Shown here piece by piece: positions 1 through 6,385 of a stretch of 8,330 bases of DNA; within the stretch, counting starts at the first letter, position 1, and the number at the start of each line of letters is the position of its first letter. A program made the position numbers and the translations under genes. The notes beneath the pieces were generated by a model. That model was not told the origin of the DNA and did no database searches. It was given only the letters and a program-made list of their open reading frames with translations. Source of the stretch: an uncultured Bacteroidota bacterium. GTDB lineage: Bacteria; Bacteroidota; Bacteroidia; Chitinophagales; Chitinophagaceae. The stretch covers positions 1 to 8,330 of the forward strand of contig CAMPKR010000096.1 in the NCBI GenBank assembly GCA_946887345.1. The letters are read 5' to 3'.

Positions 1-325
1 GCACCAGCAGACCTACACAAAAAATACTCGCAGCGTATGGTCTTGCTTCGTGCTCAAAAAATTCCCCTATCATCCAAACCGAATTAGCTAGTATCCAGCA
101 GCATACGGCTATATTGTGATATAGCTCGGCACGCATGTGCCTTGATTTCCAGGTTATGTAAAAGGCCACGCTCACAGTGGGAATGACCATTATTATACCT
201 CCTGTCTTAAACTCCAGCGCCCAGCAGGTGTCTTTTATCAGCCACAGCAATATATGCCCGTTCTCCAGCCAACGGTAGTTGGCTGAAACCTGCAGAATCT
301 TCTTTTCGCCGGCATTCTCATTCAT
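1..325 (-). CDS. Multi-pass membrane protein of unknown function (3' end outside window)
   Basis: A minus-strand frame is open from an ATG at 325 to the left edge (108 codons seen, no stop). The peptide begins MNENAGEKKILQVSANYRWL, then has a hydrophobic segment at about residues 42-59 (GGIIMVIPTVSVAFYI), a second at about 70-90 (NIAVCCWILANSVWMIGEFF), and the start of a third at about 98 that runs off the window. Trp and Cys are frequent near the membrane segments. It is therefore an inner-membrane protein with at least three helices; I do not recognise the family by name. The frame stays open upstream of the ATG as far as a TAA near 400. A GTG at 382 would add 19 residues that also look protein-like (VKDVYNLLYGVEKACYFSP), so the start is uncertain. 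The gene is divergent from gap. No clear TAnnTTTG box precedes it; TATTTTTC, 9 nt before the ATG, is too close for a normal leader. Confidence 0.7.
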   Translation of the reverse strand, partial: MNENAGEKKILQVSANYRWLENGHILLWLIKDTCWALEFKTGGIIMVIPTVSVAFYITWKSRHMRAELYHNIAVCCWILANSVWMIGEFFEHEARPYAASIFCVGLLV

Positions 326-410
326 TGGCGAAAAATAGCAAGCTTTTTCCACACCATATAGAAGATTGTACACATCTTTCACCTTAAATAAGCTTCTTTA
401 ACCTTACTAC

Positions 411-442
411 TTTGTTTTTTAGTACCCATACCTGTACCTTTG
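411..442 (+). promoter_or_regulatory. Bacteroidota-type promoter of gap
   Basis: TTTG at 411-414 and TACCTTTG at 435-442 are separated by 20 nt, matching the -33 TTTG and -7 TAnnTTTG elements of the Bacteroidota primary sigma factor. Transcription would start near 448, giving a leader of about 34 nt before the gap ATG. The leader is A/T-rich with no GGAGG-like ribosome binding site, as is common in this phylum. It is the best match to the full consensus in the window, in keeping with a strongly expressed glycolytic gene. Confidence 0.75.
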
Positions 443-481
443 CGCCACATTTAGTAATTGTAATATTTAAACCAGTATAAA

Positions 482-1492
482 ATGAGTAAAGTAAAAGTTG
501 CCATCAACGGTTTTGGACGTATTGGCCGCCTGGCTTTCCGCCAGATCTACAACATGAAAGGTATCGATGTAGTTGCTATCAACGACCTTACCAAGCCCAA
601 CGTTCTTGCTCACCTGCTGAAATATGATACTGCACAGGGTCGTTTCAACCAGGAAGTAACACATTCTGATAATTCTATCACTGTTAACGGCAATGAAATA
701 AAAATATACGCTCAGAAAGACCCTGCACAGATCCCGTGGGGTCAGCACGATGTGGATGTGGTACTGGAATGTACCGGTTTCTTCACTGACAAAGAAAAGG
801 CTGAAGCTCACATCGCTGCAGGTGCTAAGCGTGTCGTTATCTCTGCCCCTGCTACTGGCGAAATGAAGACAGTAGTGTTCAATGTGAACCACGACATTCT
901 TGATGGTAGTGAAACTGTTATCAGCTGTGCTTCCTGCACTACTAACTGCCTGGCTCCAATGGCTAAAGTACTCCAGGACAACTATGGTATCGTTACCGGC
1001 CTGATGAGCACTATACACGCTTATACTAACGACCAGAACACACTCGACGCTCCTCACGCTAAGGGCGACCTTCGCCGTGCACGCGCAGCTGCAGAGAATA
1101 TAATTCCTAACTCTACAGGTGCTGCAAAGGCGATAGGCCTGGTACTTCCTGAACTGAAAGGTAAACTGGATGGTGGCGCACAACGTGTTCCTACTGTTAC
1201 CGGTTCTCTCACTGAACTGGTTACTGTTCTTGAGAAGAAAACCACTGCCGAGGAGATCAATGCCGCGATGAAAGCTGCTGCCAACGAAAGCTTCGGATAC
1301 AATGTGGACGAGATCGTTTCAAGCGATATCATCGGCACTTCTTACGGTTCGCTGTTCGACGCTACGCAAACCAAGGTGATCACTGTAGGTGATACACAAA
1401 TGGTGAAAACCGTTAGCTGGTACGATAATGAAATGAGCTACGTATCTCAGCTTGTACGCACCGTTAAGCACTTTGCCGGTCTGATAAAATAA
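482..1492 (+). CDS. gap: Glyceraldehyde-3-phosphate dehydrogenase, type I (NAD-type)
   Basis: This cytosolic glycolytic enzyme converts glyceraldehyde-3-phosphate, phosphate and NAD+ to 1,3-bisphosphoglycerate. The 336-aa product has the normal length for the family. The N-terminal Rossmann domain carries NGFGRIGR (residues 9-16), and Asp35 in INDL is the acidic residue that normally binds the NAD adenosine ribose, arguing for NAD over NADP. The catalytic motif ASCTTNC places the nucleophile at Cys152, and His179 in STIHAYT is the partner base. The C-terminal catalytic domain has [10 protein letters not shown] and ends with WYDNEMSY near residue 311. The stretch [15 protein letters not shown] differs by a two-residue insertion from the PHKDLRRAR of E. 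coli-type enzymes; I recall this form from Bacteroidota GAPDHs. The start is the only sensible ATG, just before the nucleotide-binding motif. pgk, for the next glycolytic step, lies downstream, but a terminator separates them. Confidence 0.97.
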   Translation: MSKVKVAINGFGRIGRLAFRQIYNMKGIDVVAINDLTKPNVLAHLLKYDTAQGRFNQEVTHSDNSITVNGNEIKIYAQKDPAQIPWGQHDVDVVLECTGFFTDKEKAEAHIAAGAKRVVISAPATGEMKTVVFNVNHDILDGSETVISCASCTTNCLAPMAKVLQDNYGIVTGLMSTIHAYTNDQNTLDAPHAKGDLRRARAAAENIIPNSTGAAKAIGLVLPELKGKLDGGAQRVPTVTGSLTELVTVLEKKTTAEEINAAMKAAANESFGYNVDEIVSSDIIGTSYGSLFDATQTKVITVGDTQMVKTVSWYDNEMSYVSQLVRTVKHFAGLIK

Positions 1493-1506
1493 AAACCTCT
1501 TAGATA

Positions 1507-1543
1507 GAAACGCTGCCCCAACGAGGGCGGCGTTTCTGTTTTT
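1507..1543 (+). terminator. Rho-independent terminator of gap
   Basis: A 12-bp stem (GAAACGCTGCCC at 1507-1518 with GGGCGGCGTTTC at 1525-1536, containing one G-T wobble) encloses the loop CAACGA. It is followed by TGTTTTT. It starts 14 nt after the gap stop codon and lies directly against the pgk -7 box, so it should end gap transcripts before pgk. Confidence 0.85.
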
Positions 1544-1545
1544 AA

Positions 1546-1553
1546 TATCTTTA
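1546..1553 (+). promoter_or_regulatory. Putative -7 box of pgk promoter
   Basis: TATCTTTA matches TAnnTTTG at all but the last base. It lies 18 nt before the pgk ATG and starts 2 nt after the gap terminator T-tract. No TTTG is present at the expected -33 position, because that place is taken by the terminator stem, so this is a half-matched promoter. A start near 1559 would leave a leader of about 13 nt. pgk could also receive read-through from gap. Confidence 0.45.
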
Positions 1554-1571
1554 CACTCCATTCTGAATATC

Positions 1572-2783
1572 ATGAGCAAATTCAACGATCATAATTTCAG
1601 CGGCCAGAAGGCGCTTATCCGTGTAGACTTTAACGTACCTGTCAGGGAAGGAAAGATCACGGATGATACCCGAATCAAGGCCGCTCTGCCTACTATAAAG
1701 AAAGTACTGGAAGATGGCGGCTCTGTTGTGCTGATGAGCCACTTCGGTCGCCCGCATAAAGACATTGAAAAGAAGCCGCATCTTACCTTGGCTGACTTCT
1801 CGTTAAAGCCTGTCGCTGAGCATCTTTCCGACCTCTTAGGCAAGGAAGTAACATTTGCTGACGATGCACTTAGTGAAGATGCAGCTCAAAAAGCAGCCAA
1901 TCTTCAACCGGGCCAGGTATTATTGCTTGAAAATCTGCGCTACCATAAGGAAGAAGAGAAAGGCGACAAAGCAATGGCCGAAAAGCTCTCAAAACTCGGC
2001 GATGTATACGTAAATGATGCCTTTGGCACTGCTCATCGTGCGCATGCCTCCACGGCTGTTATCGCCCAGTTCTTTAATTCAGACAGCCGCATATTCGGTC
2101 TCCTGATGGAAGGCGAAGTAGCTGCAGCTGAAAATGTACTGCATAACAACAAAAAACCTTTCACGGCCATTATTGGCGGTGCAAAAGTCTCTGATAAGAT
2201 CCTCATCATTGAGAACCTCCTTGACCGTGCCACAGATATCATTATAGGTGGTGGCATGGCCTACACCTTCTTCAAAGCACAGGGTTGCCACATTGGCAAT
2301 TCTCTCTGCGAAGAAGACCGCCTGGATATGGCTCGTGAGCTACTCCAAAAAGCAAAAGACAAAGGTGTATGTATACATCTCCCTGCCGATAGCATTATAG
2401 CTGATAAATTTGCAGCTGATGCCAATACGTCTTCAGCTATAAACTCAGAGATACCGGAAGGCTGGATGGGTCTGGATATAGGTCAACTGGCTTGCCAGAA
2501 CTTCGCTAAGGTGATCAAGGATTCTAAGACCATCCTCTGGAATGGCCCGATGGGTGTATTTGAAATGGAGAAATTCCAGCACGGCACAAAGGCCATAGCC
2601 GACGCTGTAGCAGAAGCAACTGTGGATGGTGCCTATTCGTTGGTAGGTGGTGGCGATAGTGTTGCTGCTGTAAATAAATTCGGCTATACGGACCAGGTGA
2701 GCTATGTATCTACGGGTGGTGGCGCATTGCTGGAATTGTTTGAAGGGAAAGAGCTTCCGGGTATTGCTGCTATTAAAAACTAA
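1572..2783 (+). CDS. pgk: Phosphoglycerate kinase
   Basis: Cytosolic kinase that transfers phosphate from 1,3-bisphosphoglycerate to ADP, giving 3-phosphoglycerate and ATP. The 403-aa product has normal length. The N-terminal, substrate-binding lobe carries RVDFNVP (17-23), Arg34, SHFGRP (56-61), [12 protein letters not shown] (120-131) and the signature [13 protein letters not shown] (149-161). The C-terminal, nucleotide-binding lobe has GGAKVSDK (202-209), GGGMAYTF (226-233), WNGPMGVFE (323-331), GGGDSVAAV (359-367) and STGGGA (380-385). All expected catalytic and phosphate-binding motifs are intact. The ATG at 1572 gives the usual short lead-in before RVDFNVP, and no in-frame alternative is needed. 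It follows gap on the same strand, a common pairing of consecutive glycolytic steps, but has terminators on both sides. Confidence 0.97.
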   Translation: MSKFNDHNFSGQKALIRVDFNVPVREGKITDDTRIKAALPTIKKVLEDGGSVVLMSHFGRPHKDIEKKPHLTLADFSLKPVAEHLSDLLGKEVTFADDALSEDAAQKAANLQPGQVLLLENLRYHKEEEKGDKAMAEKLSKLGDVYVNDAFGTAHRAHASTAVIAQFFNSDSRIFGLLMEGEVAAAENVLHNNKKPFTAIIGGAKVSDKILIIENLLDRATDIIIGGGMAYTFFKAQGCHIGNSLCEEDRLDMARELLQKAKDKGVCIHLPADSIIADKFAADANTSSAINSEIPEGWMGLDIGQLACQNFAKVIKDSKTILWNGPMGVFEMEKFQHGTKAIADAVAEATVDGAYSLVGGGDSVAAVNKFGYTDQVSYVSTGGGALLELFEGKELPGIAAIKN

Positions 2784-2804
2784 ATCCGGGATAAAATGAT
2801 ATCC

Positions 2805-2832
2805 ACAAAAGGCCGCAATAGCGGCCTTTTGT
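2805..2832 (+). terminator. Hairpin terminator downstream of pgk
   Basis: A perfect 12-bp stem (ACAAAAGGCCGC at 2805-2816 with GCGGCCTTTTGT at 2821-2832) closes a 4-nt AATA loop, 21 nt after the pgk stop codon. The A-run on one side and T-run on the other would allow it to work on either strand, but both neighbouring genes point right, so its main job is to end pgk transcription. Confidence 0.85.
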
Positions 2833-2869
2833 ATTTTAAGATCGCTTAATTTAGTATCAAATCCTCCAT

Positions 2870-3211
2870 ATGGCTTACAACGAAAAAATGGTCGAAAGAA
2901 TTCGGGAACTGCTCGTCTCACAAAAAAAAGTAGAAGAAAAGAAAATGTTTGGCGGCGTATGTTTTATGGTGAACGATAAAATGTGCATAGGGGTAAATGA
3001 AAATGAGATCATGTGCCGCATTGATCCCCTGATCTATGAGGAAGCATTGGAAAAGAAAGGAGCCCGGGAAATGACTTTCACAGGCAAACCAATGAAGGGA
3101 TACGTATTTGTAGATGATGAAGGGACTAAAACAAAGAGAGACCTCGAAAAATGGGTAGATCTCTGTCTCGATTTCAATAGCAAAGCAAAATCATCTAAAA
3201 AGAAAAAGTAA
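2870..3211 (+). CDS. TfoX N-terminal-domain protein (TfoX/Sxy family, small stand-alone type)
   Basis: The 113-aa product is almost entirely one TfoX N-terminal domain. After an amphipathic helix (residues 4-18) come the hallmark MFGGVCFMVNDKMCIGV (26-42), the basic/acidic strand MCRIDPL (48-54), and GAREMTFTGKPMKGYVFV (64-81). Residues 103-113 are a Lys/Ser-rich tail (SKAKSSKKKK), possibly nucleic-acid binding. Full-length TfoX/Sxy of gamma-proteobacteria regulates competence genes, but it has an additional C-terminal domain that is absent here, so a competence role should not be assumed. Short proteins of this type are widespread and of unknown function. The DUF72 gene begins 5 nt after its stop, so the two are almost certainly co-transcribed. 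The leader from the pgk terminator to the ATG is only 37 nt, and its promoter is unclear. Confidence 0.85.
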   Translation: MAYNEKMVERIRELLVSQKKVEEKKMFGGVCFMVNDKMCIGVNENEIMCRIDPLIYEEALEKKGAREMTFTGKPMKGYVFVDDEGTKTKRDLEKWVDLCLDFNSKAKSSKKKK

Positions 3212-3216
3212 TTACC

Positions 3217-4113
3217 ATGGATTTCGGAAAAGTAGATGAGGTAATTGACCTGGATAGTATTGATTTTAAACTTCCTAAAGACCCGAAGGTCACAGCAGAA
3301 GTATTAAAGAAAGGCAAAGGCAGGACTAAATTTTATGTCGGTTGCGCCAAATGGGGCCGCAAGGACTGGATAGGCAAACTATATCCTAAAGGAAGTAAGG
3401 AAAAGGACTTTCTCGGTCTCTATGCCAAGCAGTTCAACTCAATAGAGTTCAACGGCTTCTTTTACAATTTGCATCCGAAGGAAACGGTGCAGAAATGGAA
3501 AGCTGCGGTTCCGGAAGATTTCATGTTCTGCCCCAAGTTCACCCAGACTATTACCCATCTCAAACGCCTGAAGAATACTAAGAATGACGTAAATGCTTAC
3601 CTGGATGTTGTATCCGAATTTGGTAAACAGCTCGGTCCTATATTTCTCATGCCCCACCCGCAGATGGCGCCGAAGTCGCTGGAGACCATAGAAGAGTTCA
3701 TTTCCGATATTCCTAAAGATGTCGACCTGTTCCTTGAGCTTCGCCATGCGGGCTGGTACACTACGGGCGAAGGCTACAATCCTGAACTATTCGAGTTTCT
3801 CAAAAAGAAGAAACGAGGAACTATCATCACCGACGCCGCCGGCCGCCGCGATTGTGTGCACATGCACCTCAGCACTCCCGAGTGTTTCATCCGCTTTGTA
3901 GGCAATGGTCTCCACGAAACCGACTACATCCGCATCGACGAATGGGTAAAGCGCATCAAAAAATGGATGAAAGAGGGGCTGGAGACCTGCTACTTTTTTA
4001 TGCACCAGCACGAGGAACTACACTCCCCTGAATTAATAAAATACCTTATAGAACAGCTCAATAAACACTGCAAAACGGACATAAAACCGCCACATATGTA
4101 CAGTGATGACTAG
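3217..4113 (+). CDS. DUF72 (YecE-like) TIM-barrel protein
   Basis: The 298-aa product matches the DUF72/YecE pattern: FYVGCAKWGRKDWIGKLYP (39-57; usual form is a G-x-SGW-type strand), FNSIEFNGFFYNLHP (73-87), the W-K-x-x-x-P-E-D-F-x-F-x-x-K segment (94-107), FGKQLGPIFLMPHPQM (135-150), LELRHAGWY (173-181), and the C-terminal FIRFVGNG (224-231) with YFFMHQHEELHSP (259-271). The family folds as a TIM barrel; its biochemical function is not established as far as I know. An N-terminal extension of about 37 residues, rich in Asp and Lys, precedes the barrel. No signal peptide or membrane segment is seen, so it should be cytosolic. It sits 5 nt behind the TfoX-domain gene, implying translational coupling or at least one transcript, and is the last gene of that unit. 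Confidence 0.88.
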   Translation: MDFGKVDEVIDLDSIDFKLPKDPKVTAEVLKKGKGRTKFYVGCAKWGRKDWIGKLYPKGSKEKDFLGLYAKQFNSIEFNGFFYNLHPKETVQKWKAAVPEDFMFCPKFTQTITHLKRLKNTKNDVNAYLDVVSEFGKQLGPIFLMPHPQMAPKSLETIEEFISDIPKDVDLFLELRHAGWYTTGEGYNPELFEFLKKKKRGTIITDAAGRRDCVHMHLSTPECFIRFVGNGLHETDYIRIDEWVKRIKKWMKEGLETCYFFMHQHEELHSPELIKYLIEQLNKHCKTDIKPPHMYSDD

Positions 4114-4153
4114 CTGTTCAAATAAATTTTACTTTAAATAATATCAGGGCTAC

Positions 4154-4185
4154 AAATGTGGAGATATGCAGCCATTTCTACATTT
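4154..4185 (+). terminator. Possible terminator or regulatory hairpin between the DUF72 gene and sucC
   Basis: AAATGTGGAGAT (4154-4165) pairs with ATTTCTACATTT (4174-4185) over 12 bp with two G-T wobbles and an 8-nt loop. The stem is A/T-rich and the following T-tract is weak (T then CATATTTG), so termination would be inefficient. It ends 5 nt before the -33 TTTG of the sucC promoter, so it may instead be a protein-binding inverted repeat acting on sucC. The sequence does not decide between the two. Confidence 0.35.
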
Positions 4186-4190
4186 TCATA

Positions 4191-4223
4191 TTTGCACATT
4201 ACCCCATTAATAAGTTATCTTCG
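4191..4223 (+). promoter_or_regulatory. Bacteroidota-type promoter of sucC
   Basis: TTTG at 4191-4194 and TATCTTCG at 4216-4223 (TAnnTTTG with one change) are separated by 21 nt. The -7 box ends 18 nt before the sucC ATG, so the leader would be about 12-13 nt with no Shine-Dalgarno sequence. The position of this promoter rules out the further upstream start at 4158 for sucC. Confidence 0.65.
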
Positions 4224-4241
4224 CCCAAATTTTTTGCGAGT

Positions 4242-5462
4242 ATGAATTTACATGAATACCAGGCCAAAGAACTCCTGAAGCGTTACAATGTTCCAACCCA
4301 GGAAGGTATAGCTGTTGAAAAAGTAGACGATGCCCTCAATGCATATAAACAAATAGCTACCGATAGCGGCTCTAAGTTCGCCGTGGTAAAAGCACAGATA
4401 CACGCAGGTGGTCGCGGTAAAGGCCGCATGAAGGAAGTTCCTGAACAAGCGGGCGTTTCTGTAGTAAAAAGCGCGGAAGACGTGGAGCGTGTAGTTAAAG
4501 GCATCCTCGGCAATACACTGGTTACCATCCAGACAGGTGCCGCAGGTAAAAGAGTAAATAAGATACTCATAGCCCAGGACATGTACTATGATGGTCCCAG
4601 CGAGCGCAAAGAATTCTACCTTTCTATCCTCCTAGATCGTGCTGAAAAGAAGAACGTGATCATGTACAGTACCGAAGGTGGTATGGACATTGAAGAGGTA
4701 GCACACAATACTCCGGAAAAGATATTTAAAGAGTGGGTACACCCTGGTATGCCCCTTCAGCCTTTCCAGGCTCGTAAGATCGCTTTCAACTTCGGTTTGA
4801 GCGGTGAGGCTTTCAAGAACATGGTGAAGTTTGTAGCCAATCTCTACAATGCCTATGTAGGTCTTGACTGCTCTATGCTGGAGATCAATCCACTGTTCAA
4901 GTCGGCAGATGATAAGATAATAGCCGTTGACTGTAAGATGGGCCTCGACGAGAACGCCCTGATGCGTCATCCGGACCTGGCCGATATGCGCGATAAAAGC
5001 GAAGAAGACCCTACAGAAGTAGAAGCCGGCGAACACAACCTGAACTATGTAAAGCTCGACGGCAACGTTGGTTGCATGGTAAACGGCGCCGGCCTGGCCA
5101 TGGCCACCATGGATATGATCAAGCTGGCAGGTGGCGAACCCGCTAACTTCCTGGATGTGGGTGGTTCAGCTAATGCACAAACCGTAGAAGCAGGTTTCCG
5201 CATCATCCTGAAAGATCCTAATGTAAAGGCTATCCTCATCAATATCTTCGGCGGTATCGTTCGTTGCGACCGTGTTGCTGCAGGGGTTATCGAAGCTTAC
5301 AACAAGCTGGGAAATATCAACATCCCTATTATTGTTCGCCTGCAGGGCACCAATGCAGAGCAGGCTAAGGAACTGATCGTAAACTCGGGCCTGAAGGTAC
5401 AATCAGCAATCCTCCTCAGCGAAGCTGCCGAACTGGTGCAGAACGCAGTAAGTGCTAATTAG
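4242..5462 (+). CDS. sucC: Succinyl-CoA ligase (ADP-forming), beta subunit
   Basis: Beta subunit of the TCA-cycle enzyme that interconverts succinyl-CoA and succinate with substrate-level phosphorylation of ADP or GDP; it works as a complex with the alpha subunit SucD. The chosen ATG gives the canonical N-terminus MNLHEYQAKELLKRYNVP and 406 aa. The ATP-grasp domain shows VVKAQIHAGGRGKGRMK (48-64), with Lys50 and the glycine-rich GGRGKG, then STEGGMDIEEVA (143-154), and EINPL with Asn216 and Asp230 as the Mg2+ ligands at the same 14-residue spacing as in E. coli SucC. The CoA-ligase domain has DGNVGCMVNGAGLAMATMD (273-291), INIFGGIVRCDRVA (333-346) and RLQGTN (366-371). The frame is open back to 4158, but those 28 extra codons lie across the promoter and are not expected in the family. 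No sucD follows; the alpha subunit must be encoded elsewhere. A terminator lies 22 nt after the stop. Confidence 0.96.
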   Translation: MNLHEYQAKELLKRYNVPTQEGIAVEKVDDALNAYKQIATDSGSKFAVVKAQIHAGGRGKGRMKEVPEQAGVSVVKSAEDVERVVKGILGNTLVTIQTGAAGKRVNKILIAQDMYYDGPSERKEFYLSILLDRAEKKNVIMYSTEGGMDIEEVAHNTPEKIFKEWVHPGMPLQPFQARKIAFNFGLSGEAFKNMVKFVANLYNAYVGLDCSMLEINPLFKSADDKIIAVDCKMGLDENALMRHPDLADMRDKSEEDPTEVEAGEHNLNYVKLDGNVGCMVNGAGLAMATMDMIKLAGGEPANFLDVGGSANAQTVEAGFRIILKDPNVKAILINIFGGIVRCDRVAAGVIEAYNKLGNINIPIIVRLQGTNAEQAKELIVNSGLKVQSAILLSEAAELVQNAVSAN

Positions 5463-5483
5463 TAAATAATAAAATTTCCATAG

Positions 5484-5513
5484 AAAGGCCGGCCCAAGTG
5501 GACCGGCTTTTTT
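5484..5513 (+). terminator. Rho-independent terminator of sucC
   Basis: AAAGGCCGGCCC (5484-5495) pairs with GGACCGGCTTTT (5500-5511), with one C-A mismatch and one G-T wobble, around an AAGT loop. Six T residues (5508-5513) complete the 3' side. The T-tract runs into the -7 box of the next gene. Confidence 0.8.
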
Positions 5514-5520
5514 ATTTTAG
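5513..5520 (+). promoter_or_regulatory. Putative -7 box of the 154-aa gene promoter
   Basis: TATTTTAG matches TAnnTTTG at all but the seventh position. It overlaps the end of the sucC terminator and ends 19 nt before the ATG at 5540, the same spacing seen at pgk and sucC. The -33 TTTG is missing; that position lies within the terminator stem. Support comes mainly from the repeated layout. Confidence 0.35.
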
Positions 5521-5539
5521 CACTAAGAATCACGCACTT

Positions 5540-6004
5540 ATGAAAGAACTTATCGGTAAAGTATCAACTATCGTAGCAGATACCAAGGACTCAGTAATGG
5601 AAAGCCTGGAGAACAGTTTCAGCCTTGACAAACTGAACGAAAAATTCTCCTCAATGACTGAGGCAGCCAATGAAAAGTCGGCCAACTTTACTTCTAGCCT
5701 CTTCGCCCTCTCCCCTGTTATTGAAGAGATCGGCTTTAAGACCACTTCCATTGTCCTGAGCATGGGCATACCACCATCCGCAATTTTTCATTTTGAGAAG
5801 ATACGCGACATCAGTCCAGAACGCAGGGAAGAGATCATGGAGCAGCACAAGGATAACACGATATTGAAGGTAATTGTGAGCACCCTCCTTACCGCCGACA
5901 AATACCAGGACAAAATAAAGATGGGCTCATTCAAATTTAATTGCATAGAAGTATCTATTGGCCTTACTCCCGGGGTGAATGTGCATCTTGTACCCAAGGG
6001 ATAG
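5540..6004 (+). CDS. Conserved-looking hypothetical protein, 154 aa
   Basis: The product has no domain that I can name. Residues 1-48 are Ser-, Lys- and Glu-rich with a likely amphipathic helix (KLNEKFSSMTEAANEKS). Residues 52-80 are more hydrophobic (LFALSPVIEEIGFKTTSIVLSMGIPPS) but contain charges and do not form a clean membrane helix. Residues 90-122 are helical and charged (ISPERREEIMEQHKD, then ILKVIVSTLLTADKYQDK), and the C-terminus reads as alternating strands (GSFKFNCIEVSIGLTPGVNVHLVP). No signal peptide is present, so a cytosolic, possibly membrane-associated, protein is inferred. A longer frame with GTG at 5498 would begin inside the sucC terminator loop, so the ATG at 5540 is preferred; it lies 19 nt after a -7-like box. 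The gene is monocistronic between sucC and a gene-poor stretch. Confidence 0.75.
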   Translation: MKELIGKVSTIVADTKDSVMESLENSFSLDKLNEKFSSMTEAANEKSANFTSSLFALSPVIEEIGFKTTSIVLSMGIPPSAIFHFEKIRDISPERREEIMEQHKDNTILKVIVSTLLTADKYQDKIKMGSFKFNCIEVSIGLTPGVNVHLVPKG

Positions 6005-6029
6005 TTTGCATTGGTCAAGCGCCTCAAAG

Positions 6030-6120
6030 TTTTACTTCAATTTTTGAAAATCTGAGGAGGCTGAAAGCTGCGTGGATACTGAGTGTCCTGTTTCTTTACT
6101 CCAATTTTACTTCAATTTTT
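6030..6120. repeat. 16-bp direct repeat, two copies 75 nt apart
   Basis: TTTTACTTCAATTTTT occurs exactly at 6030-6045 and again at 6105-6120. Directly before the second copy an 11-nt near-copy (TTTACTCCAAT) stands in tandem with TTTACTTCAAT, so the second site is a short two-unit tandem array. The first copy forms TTCAA-TTT-TTGAA with its right flank (6036-6048). The offset of 75 nt is a multiple of three. Possible origins are binding sites for one protein or a small duplication; no gene is attached to it. Confidence 0.6.
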
Positions 6121-6206
6121 CCTCGATGTAGCTTCATCAGTACTCATGCATACTCCATCTATTCTGCGGTATGCTTCAAATCTTCTTCACTGTTGTGTAT
6201 TGATGA

Positions 6207-6385
6207 TCATTTTTTCGTCGACAATACCATCTTGTTGATGAACAGAATATCGACGGGTTCGTGGCGCTGCATAGATTTCCAATCGGGGATCTCAAACTCG
6301 GGGCGAGATTACGCCACTGGTCGTGGGTGTTTTTCCTGAGCGCATTGATCATTGAAATAATCCTTGCTTGGGCTTCCAGTTCCTC
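6207..6385 (-). pseudogene. Possible frameshifted small gene or gene remnant
   Basis: Reading leftward from 6385, the frame gives EELEAQARIISMINALRKNT followed by HDQWRNLA. It then loses sense at a run of four C (GGGG at 6300-6303 on the plus strand). In the next frame the sequence continues PEFEIPDWKSMQRHEPVDIL and ends FINKMVLSTKK at a TGA (6207-6209). Restoring one C in the run joins both halves into 59 codons. An ATG at 6352 would give 48 aa. The amino-acid make-up (Trp, Glu-Pro pairs, hydrophobic strand VDILFI) looks like real protein, but I do not recognise a family and chance is not excluded. It lies head to head with the 59-aa gene at 6398. It could be a true pseudogene, a sequencing error in a homopolymer, or coincidence. 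Confidence 0.3.

Noticed and set aside
467..1183. 238-codon open frame on the minus strand across gap
   Set aside because: It lies entirely antisense to a clearly identified GAPDH gene, its translation is Cys/Ser/Val-rich and unstructured, and it is explained by codon bias of the real gene.
2828..2859. TTTG (2828-2831) plus TAGTATCA (2852-2859) as promoter of the TfoX-domain gene
   Set aside because: Spacing is right (20 nt), but the -7 box matches TAnnTTTG poorly and the TTTG belongs to the terminator arm; kept out of the feature list.
2870..3211. Calling the TfoX-domain protein a competence regulator
   Set aside because: Only the N-terminal domain is present and no competence genes are nearby; the function of the short form is not known.
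4158..4241. 28-codon upstream extension of sucC
   Set aside because: It spans a good -33/-7 promoter, is absent from the canonical SucC N-terminus MNLHEYQAKELL, and reads as hydrophobic noise.
5498..5539. GTG start adding 14 codons to the 154-aa gene
   Set aside because: It begins in the loop of the sucC terminator and crosses the likely -7 box; the ATG at 5540 is better placed.
6216..6255. Inverted repeat CGTCGA/TCGACG with nested CATC/GATG
   Set aside because: Only 6 bp and 4 bp arms with mismatches between; expected by chance in a stretch of this size.
5941..6339. 132-codon plus-strand frame overlapping the end of the 154-aa gene
   Set aside because: Translation is Ser/Cys/Phe-rich with no pattern, it starts inside a better gene, and no start context is present.
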